Positions 56,622-64,000 of a DNA stretch of 64,000 nt are shown in pieces; position 1 is the stretch's first letter, and every line of letters begins with the position of its first letter. Below the pieces are notes generated by a model, which saw only the letters and a list, made by a program, of their open reading frames with translations, ran no database searches and was not told where the DNA came from. The stretch spans positions 124,001-188,000 of the forward strand of contig JADJIH010000021.1 in NCBI GenBank assembly GCA_016707115.1. The letters are read 5' to 3'. Position numbers and translations under genes: made by a program. The DNA comes from Ignavibacteriales bacterium (GTDB taxonomy: Bacteria > Bacteroidota > Ignavibacteria > Ignavibacteriales > Ignavibacteriaceae).

Positions 56622-57950
56622 TTATTGCTTTTTACTCAATGCAGATTTAAGAATAATAAATCCAACTATTCCGGATAACAATGAACCAGCCAGAATTCCA
56701 ACTTTAGAGATATTTAAAAGTTCCGGCGAATTAAATGCAAGATTCGCAATGAATAGCGACATCGTAAATCCAATTCCAGCAAGCACAGAAGCAGCATAAA
56801 TCTTTTTCCAGCTAACTCCTTCAGGCTCTGATGCAAGTTTTAATTTTACTGCAAGATAAGAGAATGAAAAAATTCCGATTTGCTTGCCGAGAAATAATCC
56901 AAGTATTATTCCAATACTTACCGGATGAGTTAGCGCTGAAGATAATCCTGATCCAATCGTTACTCCGGCATTTGCAAGTGCAAAAACCGGCATAATAAAA
57001 AATGAAACCCACGGATGAAGTCCGTGTTCAAATCTTTGCAGCGGAGTTAAAATTTTCTCACAGTTATTCTCAATCTGATCAACAATTGATAATCTTTCAG
57101 AATTCGTTAAAACATCCTCTCCATGCTCACCGGCATTATCAAACTCCTTTATCAGACTTTCAGTTTCTTTTTTAAACTTCATCGTATTTATTCTTGAAGA
57201 AACCGGAATTGTAAATGCAAGCAAAACACCTGCAACAGTCGCATGAACGCCTGATTTCAGAAAGGCCAACCAAAGCGCAATACCAACGAATGTATAAACA
57301 AGTAAATTTCTCACACCCAATCTGTTCATAGCAATTAGCAGGACAATTAATCCTCCAGCAATCATCAGACTAGTTAAAGAAATATTTGAGGTGTAAAAAA
57401 TTGCAATTACTAAAACAGCACCTAGATCATCTACAATGGCAAGTGCAAGAATAAAAATCTTTAATGCAAGCGGAACTCTGTTGCCAAGTAAAGCAAGTAT
57501 CCCAACAACAAAAGCAATATCTGTTGCCATTGGTATTCCCCAGCCGGAAGCACTTTCGCTGCCAAGATTAAATACTGTGTAGATAAGTGCCGGAAAAATC
57601 ATTCCACCTAAAGCGGCAGCAATTGGCAAAGCGGCTTTCTTTACACTAGATAACTCACCCACAAGAAGCTCACGTTTTATTTCCAATCCAACAACAAAGA
57701 AAAATATCACCATCAAACCATCATTAATCCAGTGATGCAAGGAGTAATTTAATCCTACACCACCCACATCTATCTTAACATATGTATGCCATAAGTGATG
57801 ATAGGATTCTGAAAACGGAGAATTAGCCCAAACAAGAGCTATAACTGTAGCTATGATTAATAAAATTCCGCCTGATGCCTGCTGATGCAGGAATTCCTGA
57901 ATCGGGTATGTTAGTATTTCAATGGGGGTTTTGTTTCGATCTTGTTTCAT
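56622..57950 (-). CDS. nhaA: Na+/H+ antiporter NhaA
   Basis: A 442-residue inner-membrane antiporter. Helices and motifs follow NhaA: GLMVIFFFVVGLEIKREL near helix 2, GWGIPMATDIAFVVGILALLG, and the ion-binding Asp pair in ILALAIVDDLGAVLVIAIFY (the Asp163/Asp164 equivalents), then GIGFTMSLFIANLAF. The extra loop before the last helices (~275-310) is a variation within the family. It exchanges sodium for protons to maintain pH and salt balance. Confidence 0.95.
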   Translation of the reverse strand: MKQDRNKTPIEILTYPIQEFLHQQASGGILLIIATVIALVWANSPFSESYHHLWHTYVKIDVGGVGLNYSLHHWINDGLMVIFFFVVGLEIKRELLVGELSSVKKAALPIAAALGGMIFPALIYTVFNLGSESASGWGIPMATDIAFVVGILALLGNRVPLALKIFILALAIVDDLGAVLVIAIFYTSNISLTSLMIAGGLIVLLIAMNRLGVRNLLVYTFVGIALWLAFLKSGVHATVAGVLLAFTIPVSSRINTMKFKKETESLIKEFDNAGEHGEDVLTNSERLSIVDQIENNCEKILTPLQRFEHGLHPWVSFFIMPVFALANAGVTIGSGLSSALTHPVSIGIILGLFLGKQIGIFSFSYLAVKLKLASEPEGVSWKKIYAASVLAGIGFTMSLFIANLAFNSPELLNISKVGILAGSLLSGIVGFIILKSALSKKQ

Positions 57951-58018
57951 TTCTCCTCAATAAATATTTTCTTAATAGAATATAATATTTAATAAACGCA
58001 GTTTCTATAGAGAAAGTT

Positions 58019-58333
58019 TCAAACAATATTATCTTCAGAAATCTTTAATTGCACACTTTTAATTTTGTCGTCCATAGTTTGATCTCGATCCGTTCTTGTT
58101 CCAACTCTTAATGTTGAAGATATTCTGGGAGCGCCCATTTCATGCACTCGCTCGTGGCATTTTTTTACTGCAGCAAATACATCATCCCATTCACCTTCGA
58201 TGTTTGTGCCGTAGGCGTGAAGCATTGATTTCAATCCAGCATTTTTAATAATCTTTTCACATTCTGCAATATATTTTGAAACAGATAATCCAACACCAAT
58301 TGGTACGACGCAAAGATCTACGATTACTTTCAT
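58019..58333 (-). CDS. MTH1187/YqgV-family thiamine-binding-like protein
   Basis: A 104-residue small protein starting at the ATG preceded by GGAAGGATTT; a longer in-frame extension upstream has no such site. It has the typical pattern of the DUF77/thiamine-binding family: VIVDLCVVPIGVGLSVSKYIAECEKI, SMLHAYGTNIEGEWDDVFAAVKKCHE, APRISSTLRVGTRTDRDQ. Members form ferredoxin-like tetramers and some bind thiamine-type ligands; cellular role unclear. Confidence 0.88.
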   Translation of the reverse strand: MKVIVDLCVVPIGVGLSVSKYIAECEKIIKNAGLKSMLHAYGTNIEGEWDDVFAAVKKCHERVHEMGAPRISSTLRVGTRTDRDQTMDDKIKSVQLKISEDNIV

Positions 58334-58471
58334 TTTAAATCCTTCCGTAATTATTGAATATTTTGTATAAACAATTTCATTGTGGTTTGAAAAGCGCATT
58401 CCGGATAAAGCAATCTAACTCTTGATAGATTGCTTCTACAACCAAAGTGGGACCAATAACTTCTTACGAAT

Positions 58472-59416
58472 TTAAATCAATCCAAAACTTTTAAGTAACA
58501 ATATTCCGATTGCAATTGTAAATACTGAGCCAAGAGTTGTAATCATAATTATATTACCCGCCAGTTTTGAATTTGCACCCATTACATCAGCCATTACAAA
58601 ACTTGCAATTGCTGTTGGACATGCAAACACGATAAACATAATTCCCAGATCATCATTTCTATATCCTAAGAGTATTGCAATAAATGTTAGAATAAGCGGA
58701 AGCACTACAATTTTAATTATTGATGATGAGAACGCTAAAATTGAAGCTCTTTTAAGATTTTCGATATTTAATGAGCCGCCTATTCCAACGAGCGCTAATG
58801 GCAAAGCAAGATCTGCAAAATAATTTCCGGTTGAAATAAACATTTCAGGTAATCGTATTTTGAAGAAAGAAAATGGAAGTGCAAATACTACAGCAAGTAT
58901 AAGCGGATTAAATAATATCTCCATCAACATTGTTTTGAAATTTATTTTTCCTTGATGCTTTGGAACCGTGAGTACAATTACTGCAAGTACATTATAAACC
59001 GGAAGTAGAAAAGCCAATATTAATGTTGCTTTCCCAAGCGCATCATCTCCAAATAGGTTTGATATTAGTGCAAGCCCAACAATTGCATAATTCCCTCTGA
59101 ATGCGCCTTGTATAAAAGAGCTTTTGTCCTCAGCATTTTTAATATACGGAATTGTGCCAATCCAAATGAGCAGATAAGTGATGAATGTGGCAGAAGTAAT
59201 AAATACAATTTGACCAACTTCAAACACTTGTGAAAGATCTAGGGCGGAAATTTCTAAAAATATAAAAACGGGAAGGGATATACGGAAAACGAACCTTGAT
59301 GTTACATCAACAAAAACTTCGTTTATAATTTTTCTTTTTTTAGCAAAGTATCCAACAGCTATTATTAAAAACACCGGTGCAACAATGTTTGCTGTAAAAA
59401 CTATATTATCAAACAT
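58472..59416 (-). CDS. AEC-family transporter (auxin-efflux-carrier type permease)
   Basis: A 314-residue inner-membrane protein with about ten helices in two halves: VFLIIAVGYFAKKRKIINEVFVDVTSRFVFRISLPVFIF at the start is typical, and the second half has LALPLALVGIGGSLN and FACPTAIASFVMADVMG. Bacterial members export or take up organic acids such as malate or malonate; substrate not readable. It starts 19 bases after the thioesterase gene stop, so the two may be co-transcribed. Confidence 0.9.
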   Translation of the reverse strand: MFDNIVFTANIVAPVFLIIAVGYFAKKRKIINEVFVDVTSRFVFRISLPVFIFLEISALDLSQVFEVGQIVFITSATFITYLLIWIGTIPYIKNAEDKSSFIQGAFRGNYAIVGLALISNLFGDDALGKATLILAFLLPVYNVLAVIVLTVPKHQGKINFKTMLMEILFNPLILAVVFALPFSFFKIRLPEMFISTGNYFADLALPLALVGIGGSLNIENLKRASILAFSSSIIKIVVLPLILTFIAILLGYRNDDLGIMFIVFACPTAIASFVMADVMGANSKLAGNIIMITTLGSVFTIAIGILLLKSFGLI

Positions 59417-59435
59417 CCTGCTTACCTTTTAGCAA

Positions 59436-59882
59436 TTATACTTTTAGAGAATCTATGAGTGATTTAAACTTTTCAGGAACAGGGACTAATTTGTTGGATT
59501 GATAATCAAAAAAAGCTATTCCTGTTTTTGCACGAGCAATTTCTTTACCAGTTGCTTTGTTTGTTATCTTAAAAAAGAAATCGCATCCGTTCTTTATAAA
59601 ATTATCAACTGTTACTTCAAATAATAAAATATCTCCGTGATACCCTTGAGATTTATATTGAAGTGCCGCATCAAACATAATTATTCCAGCTCCGCAAGTA
59701 TCAACCTCTGAGTAACCCCAGTTTTTAAGAAATAGAATTCTTGCTTCGTGCACCATAGAAAGGATAGAATCATTACTTAAATGTCCTGCAAAGTTTACAT
59801 CATAAACTCTAACAGAAATTTCGGATGTGTAAATAAATTTTTGGGGTAAATCTATTTTTATTCGCTGCATAATTTTCTTCAT
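59436..59882 (-). CDS. Hotdog-fold acyl-CoA thioesterase (4HBT/YbgC-like)
   Basis: A 148-residue single-hotdog protein. VRVYDVNFAGHLSNDSILSMVHEARILFL carries the DxNFxGHxxN active-site pattern with catalytic Asp, and IIMFDAALQYKSQGYHGDILLFEVTV forms the central strands. It hydrolyses an acyl-CoA or acyl-ACP thioester. The Met four codons in (MQRIKIDL) is an alternative start. It sits just before the AEC transporter, perhaps releasing an acid that the transporter exports (inference). Confidence 0.87.
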   Translation of the reverse strand: MKKIMQRIKIDLPQKFIYTSEISVRVYDVNFAGHLSNDSILSMVHEARILFLKNWGYSEVDTCGAGIIMFDAALQYKSQGYHGDILLFEVTVDNFIKNGCDFFFKITNKATGKEIARAKTGIAFFDYQSNKLVPVPEKFKSLIDSLKV

Positions 59883-59944
59883 TTAAATTGTATACAGTAA
59901 AATAAAGAAAAGAAATAATATCTTTATTTAAAATGAGATTTTAG

Positions 59945-61237
59945 CTAAACGAGTTGATAAACTGTTATTGGATTTGGAATTCCTTTTATAACAACATCCT
60001 GATGATATTTTGGTTCTTCAGCTAAACTTATACGTTTGTACACACTATCTGAAATTAAAATAACTGAGTTCAGTTCTTTGTTTATTTGTTCAAGTCGTGC
60101 TGCAATAATTACTGGCTGGCCTGTAACTGAGTATTGCTTTCGTTCACTTGTTCCAACATTGCCTGTAACAACTTCACCGGCATTAATTCCGATTCGTATT
60201 ATGGTCTCAGGAATCAAGCCTTCTTTATTTCTTCTACTAAGTTCTTTGTTAATCTCAAATGCGGAGTTTACTGCAAGCTGGCAATCATTTTCATGTTCAA
60301 TTGGAGCTCCGAAAATTGCCATCAAACCATCACCCATAATTTGTGTTACAATTCCTTTATTCTCATTTATTATCTCAATTATAAATGAGAATACATTATT
60401 CTGATATGCGATAATTTCTTCAGGCGATTTATTCTGAGCAAAGATTGAAAAGTTTCTTATATCCAGAAACATTATAGCCGCAAATCTTACACGACTTTGA
60501 ATTTCATATTTATTATCAACAAGTTCATCAACAATTTCTTTAGAGATTTGCTGACCAAATAGTTTTTGTATCTCATTTCTTTCAGATTGTGCTCTATAAT
60601 GCTTTATCAAACCTTTTTTTATTTGATTGGTAATCAATCCGGCTGTATGTCCTGATATAAATAACAGTGCTGATGTTCCAAGGTACACCGGAAAAAATGA
60701 AAATGATTCAATAGCCTCGATAGGAGAAGGTTTATTACTTAAATACCAGGCAAGAATAGTAAACTGAATTGCTGCAATTGTTCCTGAAAACACACACAAT
60801 TTAAAATCGAGTTCCAGTGCAGAAAGCATGATTATAAGAAAATAAAGCAGAGCAACCGGAGTAAATAGCGGAAACACAGATGGTAGATTAAAAGAATAAA
60901 TAATCAAAGCAACAGTTGGAATACTTATTTCAATAAAAGCGTTTACATATCTGATTAAGATAAAAGCCTTTACTCCATATCTTGTCCATTGCTTAGCACC
61001 ACGACTAACAAACAAAGATCTTACAAATATTACAGAGAGGATTATTATTGTTAACTGAAAAGCTATCGGGAATTGAGAAATTTCCCTGAACTGTTCTTTA
61101 AATGTTAATGATATTAACAGAACAACTACGATAAGAAAACCTACAATACCTGCAAGAACTTTTGAGCGGAAACTTTCATTTGAGATAATCTCCTCAGAAA
61201 ATATTTCCTCAAAAAGTTTTGTGCTGTTATTAGCCAT
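59945..61237 (-). CDS. Membrane-bound class III adenylate/guanylate-cyclase-like protein lacking the canonical Asn
   Basis: A 430-residue protein. Six helices form an N-terminal membrane anchor (~30-215), a short linker (~220-245) follows, and the class III cyclase domain covers ~250-425. Both metal Asp sites are present (IMFLDIRNFS; MGDGLMAIFGAP), and the transition-state Arg is in IIAARLEQ. The Asn four residues before that Arg in typical cyclases (VNxAxR) is Ile here, and the substrate-specifying Asp before Y(S/T) is Gln (RKQYSVTG). It could be a slow or altered cyclase, or a nucleotide sensor. The gene is single, with the thioesterase downstream. Confidence 0.88.
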   Translation of the reverse strand: MANNSTKLFEEIFSEEIISNESFRSKVLAGIVGFLIVVVLLISLTFKEQFREISQFPIAFQLTIIILSVIFVRSLFVSRGAKQWTRYGVKAFILIRYVNAFIEISIPTVALIIYSFNLPSVFPLFTPVALLYFLIIMLSALELDFKLCVFSGTIAAIQFTILAWYLSNKPSPIEAIESFSFFPVYLGTSALLFISGHTAGLITNQIKKGLIKHYRAQSERNEIQKLFGQQISKEIVDELVDNKYEIQSRVRFAAIMFLDIRNFSIFAQNKSPEEIIAYQNNVFSFIIEIINENKGIVTQIMGDGLMAIFGAPIEHENDCQLAVNSAFEINKELSRRNKEGLIPETIIRIGINAGEVVTGNVGTSERKQYSVTGQPVIIAARLEQINKELNSVILISDSVYKRISLAEEPKYHQDVVIKGIPNPITVYQLV

Positions 61238-61287
61238 TGATTTTAAATCGTTTCTTATTAATTGTTTTTTTGTAATATCTTAAAATA

Positions 61288-62406
61288 CTAAACAGTTTTT
61301 TTATACTTAAATATTGCTAATCCATTAAACACAATTGCAAACACTATTACGATTAGAAAGTGATAACGTAAATCCCAAAAACTGCTGCCTTTTAATACGA
61401 GCATTCTCATTGCTTCTATAAAATAACTAACAGGATTGATGTAAGTTAAATATTGGGCCCAGTCCGGCATGTTCTCAATAGGTGAAAATAATCCGCCCAG
61501 CAATATAAAGATCAACATAAAAAAGTATGATATAAACATCGCTTGTTGTTGTGTATCAGCATAGACAGAAGTAAGCAGACCAAAACCGAGGAGTGCGATC
61601 AGGTATATTCCCGCAAAAAGATATCCTACCCAGAAGCTTCCGGCAGGATAAATTCCATAAACAATAAAGCTGATAAAAAATCCAACTGTCATTACAAATA
61701 AACCAAGGACCCAGAAAGGAATCAACTTGCTTAATATAAATTCATATTTTTTAATTGGCGAAACATTAAGCTGCTCAATTGTTCCAATCTCTTTTTCCTT
61801 TACAATGTTCAATGAAGACATAAGGAATCCAACTAAAGTAACAAGTAGAGCCAAAACTCCTGGGACAATAAACATTTTATAATTCATTTGCGGATTAAAC
61901 CAATTAGAGCTTGTAATATCTATAACAGGAATTGCATTCAGCCGTGGTTGTTGAATCCATTGGATGCGCAATTCAATATTATAATCTCGTATGATAGTAT
62001 TAGCATACGCAACAGCTAGTCCGGCGGTTTGTCCGCTTATTGCGTTTGCAGCAATCAGAACTTTTGTCTCATCTTCTCTGATAAGATCACGCTCAAATCC
62101 TTCTGGAATTTCAACAATCAAATCCGCTTTATCCTTTTCAACTTGGTCTAATGCATCACTGTATGTTTTTGAATAATCGACAAGTTTAAAATATCCGGAA
62201 GAAGTAAAATTATTAATAAGTTTTCTTGAGTATTCTGAGTGATCATTATCAACAACACTAAGTGTAATATTTTTCATCTCATAAGTTGCTGCATATGGAA
62301 GAAGAATAAGTTGTACCACCGGCAAGGCAAAAATCATTCTTAGAATAAGTTTATCACGAAAGATTTGTAAAAATTCTTTTCGTAATAGAAATTTTAATGT
62401 TCTCAT
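61288..62406 (-). CDS. ABC-2 type transporter permease (second of a pair)
   Basis: A 372-residue inner-membrane permease. Signal-anchor helix (ILRMIFALPVVQLILLPYA), a large periplasmic domain (~50-175; ADLIVEIPEGFERDLI, VAYANTIIRDYNIELRIQW), then five helices with EKEIGTIEQLNVSPIKKYEF, the ABC-2 coupling motif, and NPVSYFIEAMRMLVLKG. It matches the YbhR/YhhJ type. Its ATG overlaps the stop of the first permease by one base. Together with the ATPase it makes an exporter of drugs or lipids. Confidence 0.92.
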   Translation of the reverse strand: MRTLKFLLRKEFLQIFRDKLILRMIFALPVVQLILLPYAATYEMKNITLSVVDNDHSEYSRKLINNFTSSGYFKLVDYSKTYSDALDQVEKDKADLIVEIPEGFERDLIREDETKVLIAANAISGQTAGLAVAYANTIIRDYNIELRIQWIQQPRLNAIPVIDITSSNWFNPQMNYKMFIVPGVLALLVTLVGFLMSSLNIVKEKEIGTIEQLNVSPIKKYEFILSKLIPFWVLGLFVMTVGFFISFIVYGIYPAGSFWVGYLFAGIYLIALLGFGLLTSVYADTQQQAMFISYFFMLIFILLGGLFSPIENMPDWAQYLTYINPVSYFIEAMRMLVLKGSSFWDLRYHFLIVIVFAIVFNGLAIFKYKKTV

Positions 62407-63509
62407 TATAACCTGATCTTAAATCTTTTTATACTGATAATTAAAAAAGTTCCTGTCATAGCTAAAAGAATTAATAATTCTTTCCAGATTTGCTCTATGC
62501 CTATTCCTTTTATCATTACATTTTTTATAATTATGATGTACCATTTTGCAGGAACTAAATTAGAAAGTATTTGCAGAATAGTAGGCATGTTTGCAATTGG
62601 AAATGCATAACCGCTTAACATTACAACAGGAAGCATTAAACCCAGCAGAGAAATAAGCATTGCTGCTTGCTGAGTTTCCGTTACAGTTGAAATTAGTATC
62701 CCAAGCGATAGCGCACAAAAAATATATATAACTGTAGAAGCAATTAATAAGAACAAACTTCCCTCGATAGGAAGTCCGAGTACAAAAACACTAAGTATTA
62801 AAATAGTTGCAACATTAATTAATGATATAATAAAGTATGGGATTACTTTACTTATAACTACAAGCCAGGGTTTCATCGGTGAAACAAGAAGTATTTCCAT
62901 GGTGCCCAATTCTTTTTCTCTTACAATTGCTATCGAAGTCATCATTGCAGAAATAAGGAGAAGAATCATTCCCATTACACCAGGGACAGAAGTGTAGGCA
63001 CCCTTTAGTTGGGGATTATACAGCATCCTGGTTTCTGTATTAATTGTATAAGGTAATTTATTTTGCCGATTCAACTCATTCTGATAATCTCTTACAATCG
63101 AACTTAAATAATTTGTAAGAGTAGTTGCCTGATTTGGATCAGTTGCATCTGCAATGATTTGAAGTTGTGCTTTGTTTGAATGTGATAATTCATTTTGAAA
63201 GTTTGGCTGAAAAATGACTGCAAGTTTTATTTTTCCTGATTTAAATGCTTTTTCAATTTGGTCATTTGAAGTAATCGATCTATCGATATCAAAATACTGA
63301 GAGCTTTCTATTTTGGTTATGATGCCTTGTGTGACTTCATCTTTTGAATTATCCAGTACGGCGATATTCGCATTGCGTACTTCGGTTGTAATAGCAAAAC
63401 CAAAGATAAGCAGCTGAACAATCGGCAAACCAATCAATACAAGCATTGAACGTGTATCACGAAGTATATGGTGAAATTCTTTTTTTATGAATGTAATTAA
63501 TTGTTTCAT
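62406..63509 (-). CDS. ABC-2 type transporter permease (first of a pair)
   Basis: A 367-residue paralogue of the downstream permease: N-terminal helix MLVLIGLPIVQLLIFGFAIT, periplasmic domain (LAVIFQPNFQNELSHSNKAQLQIIADATDPNQA), coupling segment REKELGTMEILLVSPMKPWLV and NLVPAKWYIIIIKNVMIKG near the end. It is of the YbhS/YhiH type. The ATPase gene stops 6 bases upstream, and the second permease follows with a one-base overlap, so these three are co-translated. Confidence 0.92.
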   Translation of the reverse strand: MKQLITFIKKEFHHILRDTRSMLVLIGLPIVQLLIFGFAITTEVRNANIAVLDNSKDEVTQGIITKIESSQYFDIDRSITSNDQIEKAFKSGKIKLAVIFQPNFQNELSHSNKAQLQIIADATDPNQATTLTNYLSSIVRDYQNELNRQNKLPYTINTETRMLYNPQLKGAYTSVPGVMGMILLLISAMMTSIAIVREKELGTMEILLVSPMKPWLVVISKVIPYFIISLINVATILILSVFVLGLPIEGSLFLLIASTVIYIFCALSLGILISTVTETQQAAMLISLLGLMLPVVMLSGYAFPIANMPTILQILSNLVPAKWYIIIIKNVMIKGIGIEQIWKELLILLAMTGTFLIISIKRFKIRL

Positions 63510-63515
63510 TAAATA

Positions 63516-64000
63516 TTATTCTCCTCGCTTTGCATCACGTGCAAGCATCAGAAAAACTTCATCCATCGAGTTTGCTTTAAACTGTTTTTTTAATTCTGCC
63601 GGAGAATCCAGTGCTTTGATAACTCCATCTACCATAATAGAAACACGATCACAATACTCTGCTTCATCCATATAATGTGTAGTTACAAAAACTGTTATAC
63701 CGTTATGTGAGGCTTCATAAATCATATCCCAGAATTGTCTTCTAGTAATCGGATCTACACCGCCAGTGGGTTCATCAAGAAACACAATTTTAGGTGTGTG
63801 AAAAATTGCAATGCTGAATGCAAGTTTCTGTTTCCATCCAAGCGGGAGAGAACCTACCAATTTATCAGCTTCATTTTGCAGATTTAGTTTATTGATAAGT
63901 TCACTGCGTCTTTTTTCAATTTCATCATCGGACAAGCCATATATCCCGCCAAACAATTGAATGTTTTCATTGATAGTTAAATCTTCATATAAAGAAAACT
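63516..64000 (-). CDS. ABC transporter ATP-binding protein (5' end beyond the window)
   Basis: The C-terminal ~160 residues of the exporter ATPase. The frame is open to the right edge: FLYEDLTINENIQLFGGIYG precedes the first internal Met, so the gene continues past 64000. Visible: a variant signature SLPLGWKQKLAFSIAI, Walker B IVFLDEPTGGVDP, and H-loop VTTHYMDEAEYCD. This is the CcmA/YbhF-type ATPase that drives the two permeases immediately downstream. Walker A lies outside the window. Confidence 0.93.
   Translation of the reverse strand, partial: FSLYEDLTINENIQLFGGIYGLSDDEIEKRRSELINKLNLQNEADKLVGSLPLGWKQKLAFSIAIFHTPKIVFLDEPTGGVDPITRRQFWDMIYEASHNGITVFVTTHYMDEAEYCDRVSIMVDGVIKALDSPAELKKQFKANSMDEVFLMLARDAKRGE

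Noticed and set aside
61288..64000. Antibiotic-specific efflux pump assignment
   Set aside because: ABC-2 exporters of this type carry many substrates; nothing in the visible sequence shows which.

Overview
The window is AT-rich bacterial DNA that reads as a member of the Bacteroidota/Ignavibacteriota side of the tree, most like Ignavibacteria. Five secreted proteins end in the type IX secretion (T9SS) sorting domain with the NYPNPFNP signature. DUF5916, PorV-like and GldL/GldM-like proteins are present, and a GH35-type protein matches the numbering I recall for a beta-1,2-glucosyltransferase of Ignavibacterium album.

Region 1 (0.6-20.1 kb) is a co-directional locus that I read as a beta-1,2-glucan (sophoro-oligosaccharide) utilisation system. 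It holds a perfect 20-bp LacI-type operator, a secreted protein with a duplicated domain, a LacI regulator, a GH94 phosphorylase, a GH144 lipoprotein, a large multidomain candidate glycosidase, the GH35-like transglucosylase, a T9SS-secreted GH144 endo-glucanase, a T9SS-secreted SGNH hydrolase, and a complete CUT1 sugar ABC importer with its ATPase. Model: extracellular GH144 cuts the polymer, surface and periplasmic enzymes trim it, the importer takes up oligomers, and leaderless GH94 and GH35-like enzymes act in the cytoplasm. No SusC/SusD pair is present.

Region 2 (20.1-36 kb) carries a DUF5916 outer-membrane protein, an ECF sigma / HEAT-repeat anti-sigma / 18-residue-repeat DUF4097 operon, a homopolymer-corrupted block, a type III PKS - methyltransferase - flavoprotein operon like srsABC, a CDF metal transporter, a serine hydrolase and a T9SS-exported phosphodiester glycosidase. 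The last two genes are closed by nearly identical UUCG-loop terminators.

Region 3 (36.7-49.7 kb) is unusual because almost every gene carries frameshifts and even the tRNA-Ser looks indel-damaged. It includes an inositol-monophosphatase-family gene, a possible T9SS motor pair (GldL/GldM-like) with an outer-membrane partner, a GH13 protein, a TlpA-like thioredoxin and a PorV-like protein. The breaks mostly sit in or near homopolymers, so sequencing error is the likely cause. At 46-50 kb, short unrelated same-strand genes are separated by repeats whose ends resemble integron attC sites; this is the best candidate for an undescribed mobile cassette array. No integrase lies in the window.

Region 4 (49.7-64 kb) has a 42-bp tandem repeat, a second poly-G block, a large T9SS-secreted GH81 beta-1,3-glucanase, then mostly minus-strand housekeeping and membrane genes: phosphoglycerate mutase, NhaA, a thiamine-binding-like protein, an AEC transporter, a thioesterase, a degenerate class III cyclase and an ABC-2 exporter that runs off the right edge.
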